From Rhinolophus ferrumequinum (lineage: Eukaryota; Chordata; Mammalia; Chiroptera; Rhinolophidae): a stretch of DNA of 64,000 nt. How positions within the stretch are numbered: the stretch's first letter is position 1; each line of letters opens with the position of its first letter. The translations under genes and the position numbers were made by a program. The notes under the pieces are model-generated. The model saw only the letters and a list, made by a program, of their open reading frames with translations, had not been told where the DNA came from and did no database searches. The DNA lies in contig NC_046307.1 of assembly GCF_004115265.2 (NCBI RefSeq), positions 23,189,191 through 23,253,190 of the forward strand. The letters are read 5' to 3'. This document shows, piece after piece, positions 1-36,737 of this stretch.

Positions 1-2510
<2,510 letters not shown>

Positions 2511-2526
2511 GTAATACAGCTTAAAA

Positions 2527-3000
2527 AAAACTGCTATAAAATACACATAAAATTTACCATCCTAACCATTTCTAAGTGTGTAGTTCAGTAGTGTTAAATA
2601 CATCCACAATGTTGTACAACCAATCTCCAGAACTCTCTTTTCATCGTGCAAAACTGAAACTCTATACCCATTAAACAATCCCCCTTTCCCCTCTCTCTAA
2701 CCCCCTACCCCTATTCTACTTTATGTATTTATGAATCTGACTACTAGGTACTTCATAAAACTGGAATCATGCATTATTTGTCTTTTTGTGACTGGCTTAT
2801 TTCACTCAGCATAATGTCCTCAAAGTTATTCCATGCTTTGCATGTGTCAGGACTTCTCTTCTTTATAAGGCTGAAATATACTCCATTGTATGTAAATACC
2901 CAATTTTGTTTATCTAGTCATCTGTCAATGGACATCTGGGTTGCTTCTACCTTTTAGTTATCATGAATCATGCTTCTGTGAATAAGGGTGTCGAAACATC
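2527..3000 (-). mobile_element. L1M 3' end fragment
   Basis: The plus strand shows the antisense of an old L1 3' region: 'aaaatttaccatcctaacc', 'ggaatcatgcattatttg', 'actggcttatttcactcagc'. It is a 5'-truncated, decayed copy. Confidence 0.75.
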
Positions 3001-3104
3001 TCTTTGAAATGATAATACAATTTTTTTCACTTAATATATGTTATACTTATTTTCACTTCACCAAACATAAGAAACAATTTTTAATCATTGGAGAGCATTT
3101 TATT

Positions 3105-3690
3105 TTTAAAGTGGGGTTTATTGAGGTGTAATTTACATCCACAATAACTCACCCTTTTAAAGTATACAATTCAACAAGTTTTGACAAATTAACACACAAT
3201 CTATGTAACATTTCTATCATTCCAAAAAGTTCCCTCGGGCCCCTTTGTAGTCAATCTTCTCCAACATCCAGCCTCTGGCCACTATTGATGTGTTCCATCC
3301 TTACAGTGCAGCCTCTTCCAGAATGTTATATAAATACAATCATGTTATATGTAAGCGTTTAAGTCTGGCATCTTTCACTCAGCATGGATCTTTCAAGATT
3401 CATCCATGTTGTTAAATGCCTCGGTGTATTCCTTTTTATAGCTGAGTAGTATTCCGTTGTATGGACGTACCACAATGTGCTTCTTCATTCACCTGGTGAT
3501 GAACATTTGGATTATTTGCAGTTTTGGGTGATTATGAGTAAAGCTGCGGGAAGCATTTATGGTCAAATGTTTTTACTTATCTGGTGAGGATTTAGGAGTA
3601 GGATTGCTTGTGCATTTTTAAATTTATACGAAACTTCCTAATTTCCAACATGGCTGCACCATTTTGCATTGCCACCAACAATTTTTTGAG
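3105..3690 (-). mobile_element. L1M 3' end fragment, second copy
   Basis: Begins 'ggggtttattgaggtgtaatt' and carries 'catctttcactcagcatgg' and 'gtagtattccgttgtatgg', again antisense L1. It is independent of the copy just before it, since the same L1 segment recurs. Confidence 0.75.
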
Positions 3691-3744
3691 AGTTCCAGTT
3701 GCTTCCTTGCATAATTTTTTTTCTTTGTGCCTTTTTTTCTTTTT

Positions 3745-4690
3745 TCTTTTTTCTTTTATTAGTTTCAGGTGCACAAGAGAAAGTAATACTTAGACGTTTA
3801 TCATTTATATCCCTCACACTGTGTGAACCCCCCTCCCCCATCCACTATCCCTCTGACATCGCACAGAGCCATTACATTTCCACTGTCTCTATTCCTAATG
3901 CTGTACTCCGCTTCTTGTAAGTATATACATACATATATATGTATACATATATATGTATATATATAAAATTATAGTTGGCACTCATTATTGTTCAGCTTCA
4001 GCTTCAGGTGTACAATGCAGTGATCAGGCATCTACATCATCCCTGAGGTGGTCTCCCAAATGGGACAAGTATCCATCGGATACCCTACAAAATCTTTACA
4101 ACATTATTGATTACATTCCCCAAATTAATTTTCAAAATGCTGTGGCCATCTTGTGGTTACCGACTGTTTTCTAATCCCCTCACCTTCCCCCTTATCCCCA
4201 CCCCCCCGCCCATCTAGCAACCCTCAGTTTTTCCTCTATGTCTCCAAAACTGTTTCTGATTAGTTCATTCACTTATTCTTTTCTTTAGATTCCACATATA
4301 AGTGAGATCATATGGTATTTGTCTTTCTCTGCCTGACTTATTTCACATAACACAATGTTCTCTAGGTCAATCCATGTTGTTGCAAATGGTAAGATTTCTT
4401 TCTTCTTTATGGCTGCGTAATACTCCATTGTATAAATGTACCACACTTTCTTAATCTAGTCATCTACCGATGGGCATTTCGATTGTTTCCATGTCTTGGC
4501 TATTGTGTATAGTGCTGCAATAAACATAGGAGTGCATAAAGATTTTTGAATTAGAGTTTTAGATTTCTCCAGATAGATACCTAGGAGTGGAATTGCTGGA
4601 TCATAAGGTAGTTCCATTTTCAGATTTTTGAGATGCCTCCATACTGTTTTCCATAGTGGCTGCACCAATCTGTAATCCTACCAACAGTTG
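3745..4690 (-). mobile_element. L1 3' end with ORF2 C-terminus
   Basis: On the minus strand 4456-4668 encodes MELPYDPAIPLLGIYLEKSK followed by CTPMFIAALYTIAKTWKQSK, the C-terminal region of L1 ORF2p. The 3' UTR runs on to 3745. It is better preserved than its neighbours, hence a younger L1, and strongly 5'-truncated. It may have landed in the older L1 that ends at 3690, since 'ccaacaa(t)tt(g)tg' text recurs at 3677 and 4681. Confidence 0.85.
3918..3970. repeat. AT palindromic microsatellite
   Basis: Alternating TATATACATA/TATGTATA units form a near-perfect palindrome inside the L1 3' region. Confidence 0.8.
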
Positions 4691-5487
4691 TGCCTTTTTT
4701 AAATAATAAAACCCTTACTTTTGGATATACAGGACCTGTCCAATTTTTCAGTTTTATAAACAACACTGTGATGAGCAGCCCTTATAAATCTGCCTTCGAA
4801 CATTCATTTGATTGCTGCCTTAGGAGGAAGTTTTAGAAGTTGAATTGTTGGGTCAAACAATATTATTTTCAATTTTGATTTATATTGCCCTTCCAGAAAA
4901 GTTGTGCCAAATGTGTACTACCACCAAAAAAAATTGAGTGTCAAATTTTCTACACTCTGCCAATGTCAGTTTTTATTAATCTTTAAAATGTTTAGCAATG
5001 TGATATAAGTAGAAAAGACTCATTGTTGCTTTAATTTCTAAGTCTTTGGTTACTACTGAGAATGAACACGTTATATAATTTGGACATTTGTATTTATTCT
5101 CTTGTGAATTCCCTGCTTGTGCTTTTGACTATTTTTCTATTAGGTTTTTAAAATTTTTTTGGGGGGGCAGCTATTATTAAGGAATTGGCTTGTATGTGTC
5201 TGCATTTAGGTATTTACCCCTTCATATAGTCTGTAAATATTTATTCCAATTGAAAATCATTTACTTTCGTCTATTTTTTTAATGCAAAATTTTAAATGTT
5301 TAAGAGTTAGATATCTCAATCTTCTTCACTTTTGTTTTTGATTTCATACCAAAGGGAGTTTACTATCTTGAGGTTTTAAAATATTTTAAATGTCTAATTT
5401 TAAATGGTTAATTAAAAATTAATATAACTAATTAAAATATTAATTTATTATTTAATGTTTTATTCTTAATAGAATCCTGGCTCTGCC

Positions 5488-5850
5488 ATTCTTAATAGAA
5501 TCCTGGCTCTGCTCACTAGCTGTTTGGTTTGGCCAAGTCATTAACCTTTCTGTGCCTTATTTTCCTCATTTCTAAAATGGCTTTGGTAGTAATACCAATG
5601 TCAGAGGATTGTTAGGAAGAGTAAATGAGTAAATATGTACATAGCACTTACCGTGTTTCCAAAATAAGACCTAACCGGAAAATAAGCTCTAGCATGATTT
5701 TTCAGGATGACATCCCCTGAACATAAGCCCTAATGCGTCTTTTGGCACAAAAATTAATATAAGACCCGGTCTTATTTTCGGGTAAACACGGTAGAACAGT
5801 GCTCAGCATCTGGTAAGCACCAAACAAGTATATTACTATTGTTGTTAATT
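5488..5850 (+). mobile_element. MIR SINE interrupted by a MITE
   Basis: The left part (5488-5650) has 'cctggctctgctcactagct' and 'cctcatttctaaaatgg'. The right part (5793-5850) continues with 'gaacagtgctcagcatctgg'. The MITE at 5651-5791 splits it at 'cacTTA'. Confidence 0.8.
5651..5791. mobile_element. Tc1/mariner-type MITE with TA duplication
   Basis: Terminal inverted repeats CCGTGTTTCC... and ...GGTAAACACGG, flanked by TA at 5649-5650 and 5792-5793. The interior carries 'aaaataagacc' at one end and the complementary 'ggtcttattttcggg' at the other, making a hairpin. No coding capacity. Known as an abundant family in bat genomes, to my memory. Confidence 0.85.
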
Positions 5851-6608
5851 CATTTTCTAAATGGCTAGCCAATTTTTCCAGCACCATTTATTGAAAAATC
5901 CATCCTTTCCTCATTTTATTTGAAAGGTATCCCTCATTAATAAAATTTCTCTGTATACTTGGATCTGTTTTTGTATTCTCCTTTTCCACTGATTTGTCTT
6001 TTCTAATGGTAGTGCTAAATTGTTTTAATTATGTAATATACTTAATATCTGATATGCAAAGGTCCACTCTCCATACCTTTATCATAATTTTCCTTCCCCC
6101 CCCCCCCACATTAATTCTTCTAGAGTAAGAATTGCCAAATTCCTACCTGCCCCTGGAAATCTAGTTGGGCAGTTTATTGAAATGAAGTTAAAATGATAGA
6201 TTAAATTGGACAAAATGACCATATTTTCAGTATGAGTTCCCTCATCTAAAGTACACATTACACTGTTTATGCAAATCTTGATTTATGTTTCTCAGATTTT
6301 TATTTTCTTCACATAGATACAGCACATTTTAAAAATTCGTTCCTAGGTGCTTTTGTTTTCTACCGCTGGGTATGGGATTTCTGCCCCCTCCCCCTTTATT
6401 TTCTGATAAGTATGTGGGAAAGATCATGATTTTGTGATTTGCTTTTGTTACTGCCCACAGCACTGATTCCTTTTATGTCTAACAGCATGCAGCTCATTCT
6501 CCTGTACTTTACAGGTAATCATACCACAAATATTTCTTCTTTCCAAAATGTATACCGTGTTTTTCTTGTTTGTTTGTTTGTTTTTTAATGTTAAGAAAGA
6601 AGTAAAGA

Positions 6609-7026
6609 GCGCCCCCCAGATGGCTCAGGTGGTTGGAGCACCGTGCTCCTAATGCTGAGGTCGCCAGTTGGATTCCCACATGGGCCAGTGAGCTGCGCCC
6701 TCTACAGTGAAGATTGTGAACAACAGCTCTCCCGGGAGCTGGGCTGCCGTGAGCAGCCAGAGGTCAGCGTGAGCTGCCGTGGGCTGCCGCAAGCTGCTGA
6801 GTGCTGCCAGGAGCAGCTGGCAGTCGGGGAGAGCTGCCATGAGTGCTGTGATGACCGACTGATGACCCGCGACAGACTGCCTCAGCCAGGGGGAGCGCAA
6901 GGCTCATAATACCAGCATGGGCCAGGGAACTGTGTCCTACACAACTAGACTGAGAAACAATGGCTTGTACCGGAGTGGGGTGGAGGGGAGCAGAAGAAGG
7001 GGAAAGAAAAGAAAAAAGAAATAAAA
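6609..7026 (+). mobile_element. Bat tRNA-derived SINE, long form
   Basis: The head has pol III A-box-like 'tggctcaggtggttggagc' and B-box-like 'ggttcgattcc' variants. It is followed by a body with tandem 'gagctgccgtgggctgccg' repeats and an A-rich tail. Same subfamily as 29504-29850. Confidence 0.85.
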
Positions 7027-7039
7027 TGGAGTCACGATA

Positions 7040-7550
7040 GTCAAGCTGCTAAATTCCTAAAATAAAGTAGGCTGAAGCATAAGGAAACAATTCTATTCTT
7101 GCTTTAATGAGCCTGGCAACTTAAACTTTTGAACTTTACAGTCCTGCATGAATGCCTGGATATACATCAAACCTCCAGATAACTCTCTGATTATGCCCTG
7201 AAGGACTCACATATCCAGACCGCCTTATATCCATTATCCAAACCACCAGATGTGACCAGACCTCCTGGCACCCATCTTTCACACCACCTGGCATCCATTA
7301 TCCAGACTGCCTGACATCTGACTGATAACTGTCCTGGGCCAATCCTATGGCTAAGAATGCAGACCTGATTATTTTCAAGAATGCACGTTTTACTATAAGA
7401 ACTCATAACTTTTCTTTCTTCTTCAGAACATTTCTGGGGTTTTGCCTAGCTGTGTTTCTGTTTGCAAACCCTTAAATAAATAAACAAGCCCCTTAAATAA
7501 ATACCATTTATTTCTAGCAAAGTCTCTTCACTCTTTTTGGGTTCTTTTGA
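7040..7550 (+). mobile_element. Solo LTR-like fossil
   Basis: It has an LTR-like layout: a body with short repeated 'ccatccattatccagac' motifs, a 'tataagaactcataac' box near 7395, then a T/C-rich stretch and AATAAA signals near 7480. No internal retroviral region is attached. Probably an ERV1-class LTR; its ends are not exact. Confidence 0.5.
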
Positions 7551-8023
7551 TAGTGTTATAATAATAACATAGTGACATCAAACATCCTTTTCTAATTTCA
7601 CACTTTGCTGAAACAGCTTTTAGTGTTTCCCTATTAACTATGATGCGGCCTCTGAGATCACTTTCCTCCTCCTCCTCAGGTCATGTTGTTTCTTTTATTT
7701 TTATATTAAGAGTTTTCTTTTAAAATTAGGACTGGATCGTGAAATTCTATGAGCTTTTTCCCCCCAGAACCTACCGATGACCATTTTTCTTCCCTGATTT
7801 CAAACCTCATCTATGGTAATGGGTTTATGAATGTCGAATCATTTTTGCATTCAAAGGGAAAGCTCCACGATGTGGAGCTTTTTTTTTTTTGAAGGAATAT
7901 AGAATTAAATTTTTCAGAAGAGAAGGAAAGCTTTATTAACTACCCTTCTCTCCAGCCCAACAGTTAAGAAAACACTGGATCGTCCGTCAGTAACCTTCAG
8001 GAGCCTGCTGAACCAATGCAGTA

Positions 8024-8193
8024 CAGGCATACCTCCTCTTATAGCCCTTCGCTTCATAGCACTTCACAGGTGTTTCGTTTTTTTAAATTGAAGGCAAGAC
8101 CCTCCACCAGCAAAAAGATTACAGACTTGCTTTTTTGCAATACTTGCTTCCATGGTCTGGAACAGAAACTGCAATTATCTCCAGTTATGCCTG
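8024..8193. mobile_element. Tigger1-type non-autonomous DNA transposon
   Basis: Starts CAGGCATACCTC and ends GTTATGCCTG (inverted repeats), with TA on both sides (8022-8023 and 8194-8195). The next bases, 'cttcgcttcatagcacttcaca', follow the pogo-type Tigger1 end. It is 170 bp with no transposase. Confidence 0.85.
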
Positions 8194-8454
8194 TAGTCAC
8201 GGACTTGATTATCTACCATTAATAAGGGCCTCGCTCTGCAAGCAGTCCCAGGAAGTGGAGAACAGGTAAAATCTTCAAAGGACGATGTAAAAGGATTTTG
8301 AAGGGATTAAGAAAAGCTATCTCCCAACGACCTTCAGTCCGGGGGCGTTTTATGGAACTCCACTCCTGACATCCCCCACCTTCTCCTCGTGCCCCTGTAA
8401 CTCCCCTCTACCCTCTCCATTGCCTCCCAAGCCTTCAGTTGCCGCCTCTGTTAC

Positions 8455-8720
8455 CTGTGCACGCATTCTCGAGGCCTGGCAAATCCGTGTAGCGGCAGTG
8501 CGGCTGGCAAGGAAGCCTAGCGCAGGGAAAGTGCAAGCGCTCAACCGCAGCCTGGGGGGAAGCACGCTCCGCCCTCCACGTGGCCTCAAAGCCGGGTGCC
8601 TTACCCCCCCCTCCACCCCCCAGTGAGCCCCGCCCACTGGGCAAACAGCCTGTAGCCCTCCGCGGAGCCATAGTGGTTCAACTGGCTTGGCCTGAGTCTG
8701 GCGGCACGCATGGGCCAAAG
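8455..8720 (-). promoter_or_regulatory. GC-rich block with splice donor, candidate first exon/promoter of SLC36A3
   Basis: The region at 8350-8720 is far richer in G, C and CpG than the surrounding AT-rich repeats and shows no repeat signature I know. On the minus strand it ends in a good donor (GCACAG then GTAACAGAGG at 8454-8449). It lies about 0.8-1.1 kb beyond the 3' end of SLC36A2 on the same strand. In mammals the next gene there is SLC36A3, transcribed the same way. I infer a 5' non-coding exon and promoter of SLC36A3. I found no coding exon of that gene in 1-8 kb, so its body would lie left of the window. Confidence 0.4.
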
Positions 8721-8881
8721 CAAGTCACAAGACTAAGACAACATTCAAGGGGTAGATTTTTACCTCTTGATACAGAGAAGCTGAAAAGTCACGTTGCCAA
8801 GAGGAATTTGTGGTTATTTTTTGCAATCTACAAGAGCTTTGAATTGTGCTTGGCACACAGTAGGTAATCAAGAATGTTTGT

Positions 8882-9080
8882 TGTGGGCAGCTGGACCAAT
8901 CCCCTTATGGGATGGTGGGCTGCGCCCCCTACAACTAAAGATTGAAAATGGCCACTGGACTTGGAGCTGAGCTGCGCCCTCCACAACTAGATCGAAGGAC
9001 AACGACTTGGAGCTGATGGGCCCTGGAAAAACACACTGTTCCCCAACATTCCCCAATAAAATTTAAAAAAGAAAAAAAGA
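8882..9080 (+). mobile_element. Bat SINE, 5'-truncated
   Basis: It lacks most of the tRNA head. It has 'gggatggtgggctgcgcccc', 'ggagctgagctgcgccctcc' and the end 'cacactgttccccaacattc', then an A-rich tail extended by AAAAGAAAA repeats to about 9135. Confidence 0.85.
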
Positions 9081-9284
9081 AAAGAAAACAAAAAAGGTTT
9101 CCATACAATTAACAAAAAAAGAAAAAAGAAAAAGAACGCTTGTAAGACTTAAGAGGTAAATAACACCAAATATTGTCATTGCCCACTGCGTCGCCCCCTG
9201 CCATTGGCACATCTGCTTCCATGCCTGCTACCCACTGTTGGGAACTTTGAACTGAGCCACGACTTTATCCAGTGGTTTAGAAAG

Positions 9285-9290
9285 TTTATT
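9285..9290 (-). terminator. Candidate poly(A) signal of SLC36A2
   Basis: AATAAA on the minus strand, about 555 bases after the stop codon and the first canonical signal I noticed downstream. Cleavage would fall near 9260-9275, just before the SINE at 8882-9080. Transcript data are needed to confirm it. Confidence 0.45.
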
Positions 9291-9845
9291 GCCCTTGACT
9301 TCAAAATGATGGCTCTTGTCTGTCTGAGAGTTGCGGCTCAGTGGACCTCGGGGCCCTCCCCATCTTGATGCTGGAGCTGTGCGCACTTTGCGGGCTTACA
9401 GATTGTGTCCCCACTCCTACTCTTTGCTCTTTGCACAGATCCAGAAAAGGGGAAATCCTTTGTCTAGCAAATCAGGGTCAGCCTTAGCTGGCCACACCTT
9501 CTGCCACTTGCTGCCACTTAGGTGTCCCCTAAGTGCTTCTTGCATAGCTGCTTCTTGCATAGCTCCACTCAAGGTGTGAAATGCACCATGTGAATTGCCA
9601 AAAAGTTGGATGGAATAGAGAGCCTTCTGTGGGAGAGCTCTCAATGTAGTGGGAAGCTAGAGATGGAAAGAAAAAGAATAAACAACAACAACAAATTTAA
9701 TTACCATCTAGACCTTGTAGCTGGTGAATCTTTGCTTGTTTCACCATGACTTGGCCCAGAGAAAAGGTAAGGCGGCAAAATAAAGATAATGTATATATAC
9801 AAGAGTTCCATATCATTAAAAGTCAGGTGAGGAGCAGTGCCACTC

Positions 9846-32946
<23,101 letters not shown>

Positions 32947-33239
32947 GACTGCTTGAGAAGGAGAAGGCTCTGGGTGGTGAGGAGGTAGGTCTGCGTTAGA
33001 AGGAGGGAGGCAAGAATGTATCTAGTCAGCCAGGTGCTAATCCCAACTCAGTGGCTTGTGCCTGGTTAGCAGGCTCCGGCCAAACCGGAGTGAGGCCCCG
33101 CCCACCTCCCCGGAGGGTGCTCCTCCAGGCAAGCAGTTTGGTAGGGGAGCCGATAGGCAGGAGGAGAAGAGGGGAGGGGTTTGGGAAGGGAGTCACCCAC
33201 CCTCACCTAACAATAGCAACGGTAGCGGTGATGGCAATA

Positions 33240-33355
33240 GTGGTCATTTCAATAACTGATATTTATTAAGCACTTCACGAAGGGACAGATACTCTTCCAA
33301 GTGCTTTACCTGTATTTTCTCATTTAATCCTATAAATGAAGTAATGAGATCAAGC
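33240..33355 (-). mobile_element. MIR SINE fragment upstream of SLC36A2
   Basis: 'tatttattaagcacttcacg' and 'ctcatttaatcctataaatg'. Confidence 0.7.
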
Positions 33356-33359
33356 TCTG

Positions 33360-35110
33360 AACTAAAGGAACCTACCTAGAGAGCGACCGAGTAGGGCCAG
33401 AAGCCAACTCCTCCTGCGTTTTAACCAGTACCCTCTTTTCACCTCCATGAGAATACCTACCCATTCCCACCTCCCTGTTCGTCCCAGGGCAGGGGCCCCA
33501 CTTCCCACTGGCTGCAGCTCTACTGTAAGGGGTCCTTTTGGGAGCTCCCCTTTTCTGGAAAATTGCTGGGGGAAAAAAGAAGCAATCACTCACTCACCTC
33601 TAACTTCTTCTTAGCTTTTGTGAGGCTCCATCCAGGGAGAGAGTAGTAGAAATTCTTTTGGAAAAGGGGAGAGGCAGAAATTGTACAATCCCCAGTCGAA
33701 TTTCACTGGGCAGGACACTGGGCCAGGAGAGGGTGTGATTTGCCTAAGGTCACCCGTCCTTCAGGAGAGAACATTGCCGCTAAAGAAGACCCTGGGGGTT
33801 TCTCTCTGTTCCCTTCTCTGTCATCATCTCTGCTTCAGTGACAGATGAATAGGCCAAAATTTTCTCCTCCCTCCAAATTATAGCATTTTACTCAAGCCTT
33901 CCCACTCCCTGCACCATGATCTCATGTGCCAAGGGCCTTATTTAAGTATCTCAATGCTAACTGGTAGCATCCCAGACAGATTTGCCCGGGCCCCTCCCTT
34001 CCATGGGACCCTTTCCAAGGTCCTGTATGTAATTTTGAATTTGTAATTTTGTGTTATTTTCCTTAAAGAGGTCCCCTTACCGGTACCCCATACCTCCTCC
34101 CCAGGGGTATAAGCTTCAGGCTCCACAAAGCCTGGCTACTTCTCAGGGTAGCATTGCTATTTTGTTTTTACAGATCATGGAAATTGAGGCTGAGACGTAA
34201 AGAATAGCTTGCTCAAGGTCACGGCTTATCCTGGGCAGAGGCAGATCTTTCCATCTCTGAAGCCCGCAGCCTAAACCACTTGTTTTGAATCCTTGCCCCA
34301 CCCTTCAAGTTTCTTGCCCGGAATCAACTGAAACACTTGCTGTGGTTTGAGAAATGCCCTTTAGTCATTTGACTGGCACCACTACGCGGCAGTATTCCTA
34401 GTCTGTGGGGCAGCAGGCGGCATCCTGTGGCCGGTTTATTCACAGCACCGAAATTCCATAATTTAATTTTAAGCTCAGAGCTCATCCCACCGACAGACTT
34501 ATTCCTGCTCAGGCAACAAGATCGGTAAAGGAGGTTGTCAAGGAGCTTGAGCTGTTTATCTGTGAGGCTAGTTCCTGCTTTTCTTTCCAGGTTGTGAGAA
34601 GAACCCTGAGTTAACCTTCAAACTTTTGGGAAACGGGGCTGCTGGTATATCGGAATTTGCTTGGGGCCCTCCCTTTCCATTCTCAGCTAAAAGAAACTTG
34701 CGGGGCACTGCCTGCAGACCTCCAACTTGCTGCACACCTATCAGCAAGAAAGAGGGGTTCTTCCAGGATGGGGACCTCCAAAATAAGGCCTTCGAAACAC
34801 TGGCCCAGGCATCTGTAGCTCTGGGTTCCACTGGGACTCTTCCATGCTGTTGTGATCATGGGAAAAGTACTGCTCCTCTTTTCCCCTCTGTGAAATGGGT
34901 ATTAGATCGTAGGGGACTTCTGAAGGGCTGAGGGCCCAGGAACTGCTTTTCATCTCCACTGGGTGCTGAGATGTAGGCCCAGCCTCCCTGGGATTGAGGC
35001 ATATTTAGCTTGTGTGAGGACGGCCTATCCACTTGACATCTCCACAGAGGGAGGAACACATGGGATTTAAGTAATGATATCATCTTTATGACCTTTCAAG
35101 CAGACAAGAT
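33360..35110. other. Intergenic, no gene seen
   Basis: GC-moderate DNA upstream of SLC36A2 with a MIR-like piece at 34170-34290 ('ggaaattgaggctgagacgt'). I found no splice-bordered exon or convincing frame. Confidence 0.5.
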
Positions 35111-35119
35111 TGTTTCTTT

Positions 35120-35300
35120 CATTCTTTTATGGCCGTTTGAAAAGTTGGTGTGTATCAGAATCAACTGAGGAGGTAATAAAGCACACAGAGACCCACATTC
35201 CCTGAAGTAGGCAGAATCTGGGCCTTCGTATTTTCACCAAGTTCCCCTGGTGGTTCTGATACCTGTTAGAGTTTGAGTTCCACTGCTCTATGGGGTGGGA
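35120..35300 (-). mobile_element. hAT-Charlie-type fragment
   Basis: 'gtgtgtatcagaatcaactg' and 'tttcaccaagttcccctggt' resemble the MER20/MER58-like hAT family. Degraded, no clear ends. Confidence 0.5.
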
Positions 35301-35607
35301 AGAATTGCCCGTCTTTAATAGATTAGAGAGTGACGCAGAGAGCTGAGAAATGCTTTGCCAGAGGTTGTGTAATCTGGTGGAAATGAGCACAAGAATTCCT
35401 TTGGGCTGGAAGTTGGAGACTCCAGAAACAATAATGAAACTCCTACCCAAATGGGAATTCAGCACCCATCCTTGTTCCCCCAGGTAGCTCTTCATAGCCT
35501 GTGGCTGGTTACAGCGACTCTTCCCCCTGCTTAGATAATAATAACTCGTGTACATTGAGTCTATTCTATGAGCCTTGCTCTTGACTAAGTGTTTTACATA
35601 AGTAAAT

Positions 35608-36698
35608 TGGGGTTTCCAGACCCAATTCCAACGTGTGCGGGGAGGTGGCGTCCCCACGCACCAACAAACAATTGTCAGACACCAGCAGGATGTCCGAAAA
35701 TTCAGCTCAATTCAGACATGCTAGAGAGAGCATCAGATTCCACAGGTGAAGGGTGTAGTCCTATAAGAATGTCCCCCTTCTGCCACACATCAGATGCCCA
35801 CCAAAAACCCAGGTTTTTACCTATGCTTTTGACCCACAGGCTATAAATTGGAGGTTCCACCAACGCCCTCCAACTCAGAATGCCAGTCACAAGTTCAGGT
35901 TGTTATCTGTACTTCTGATAGACTGGCTATAAATCAGAAGTTCCTACAATCTCTTCCTTGGGTTTGATTCATTTGCTAGAACAGCTCACAGAACTCAGAA
36001 ACATGTTACTTACGAGATCACACTGGTTTATTATAAAAACATATAACTCAGGAGCAGCCAGATGGAAGAGACGCACAGGGTAAGGTATCTCTTGGCATCT
36101 TCACGTGTCCACCATCCGGCAGCTCTCTGATCCCCATCCTCTTGGAGGTTTAGGGAGGCTTCGTTACATAGTCATGATTGATTACGTCATAGGCCACTGG
36201 TGATTGATTCAACCTCTAGCCCCTCTCACCTCCCCTGCCCCTGGAGGTCGGGGGGATGGGAATGAAAGTCCCATCCCTCTAATTAGACGATTGGTTTCAT
36301 TGCTAACGAGCTCCCATCCTTTGGTGCTTCCCAAAAGTCACCTCAGCAACATAACAAAAGACACTTTCAACACTTAGGAAATTCCAAGGGTTTTGGGAGT
36401 TGGGAGTCAGGAATTGTGGATGAAAACCAAGTATATACGAGAAACATATTTTGGTCATCCAAATGGCCAAATAATATATTTCTTTCTTTTTTTTTAAAAT
36501 TTTTTATTGGGTAATATTGGGAAACAGTGTGTTTTTCCAGGACCCATCAGCTCCAAGTCAAGTCGCTGTGGAGGGCGCGGCTCACTGGCCCATGTGGGAA
36601 TCAAACCGGCAACGTTGGTGTTATGAGCACTGCGCTCTAACCACTGGGCCACCCGGCCGCCTGAAATAATGTATTTCTTATAACTCACAATCTCACAC
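35608..36698 (-). mobile_element. ERVL-type LTR (LTR33-like), split by a SINE
   Basis: Read on the minus strand it opens TGTGAGATTGTGAG and closes GGAAACCCCA. The mid-section contains the known motifs 'cataggccactggtgattga' and 'ttggaggtttagggaggctt' on the plus strand, and a minus-strand AATAAA-like signal near 36030. The bat SINE at 36485-36663 lies near its start. An old solo LTR; family name from memory. Confidence 0.6.
36485..36663 (-). mobile_element. Bat SINE with 16-bp target duplication
   Basis: Reverse-oriented head ('cgctctaaccactgggccac') and 3' end ('gggaaacagtgtgtttttcc') with a T-rich tail. Flanks 36469-36484 and 36664-36679 match at 15 of 16 positions. Confidence 0.9.
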
Positions 36699-36699
36699 T

Positions 36700-36737
36700 A
36701 CGGAAGGCACTCTTATGATACCTATTTTATAGATGAG
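36700..36737 (-). mobile_element. MIR SINE, left part, split by a retrovirus fossil
   Basis: 'gatacctattttatagatgag' is the MIR core. It resumes at 40485 with 'atgaggaaacaggctcagag' and runs to about 40600. Confidence 0.75.
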
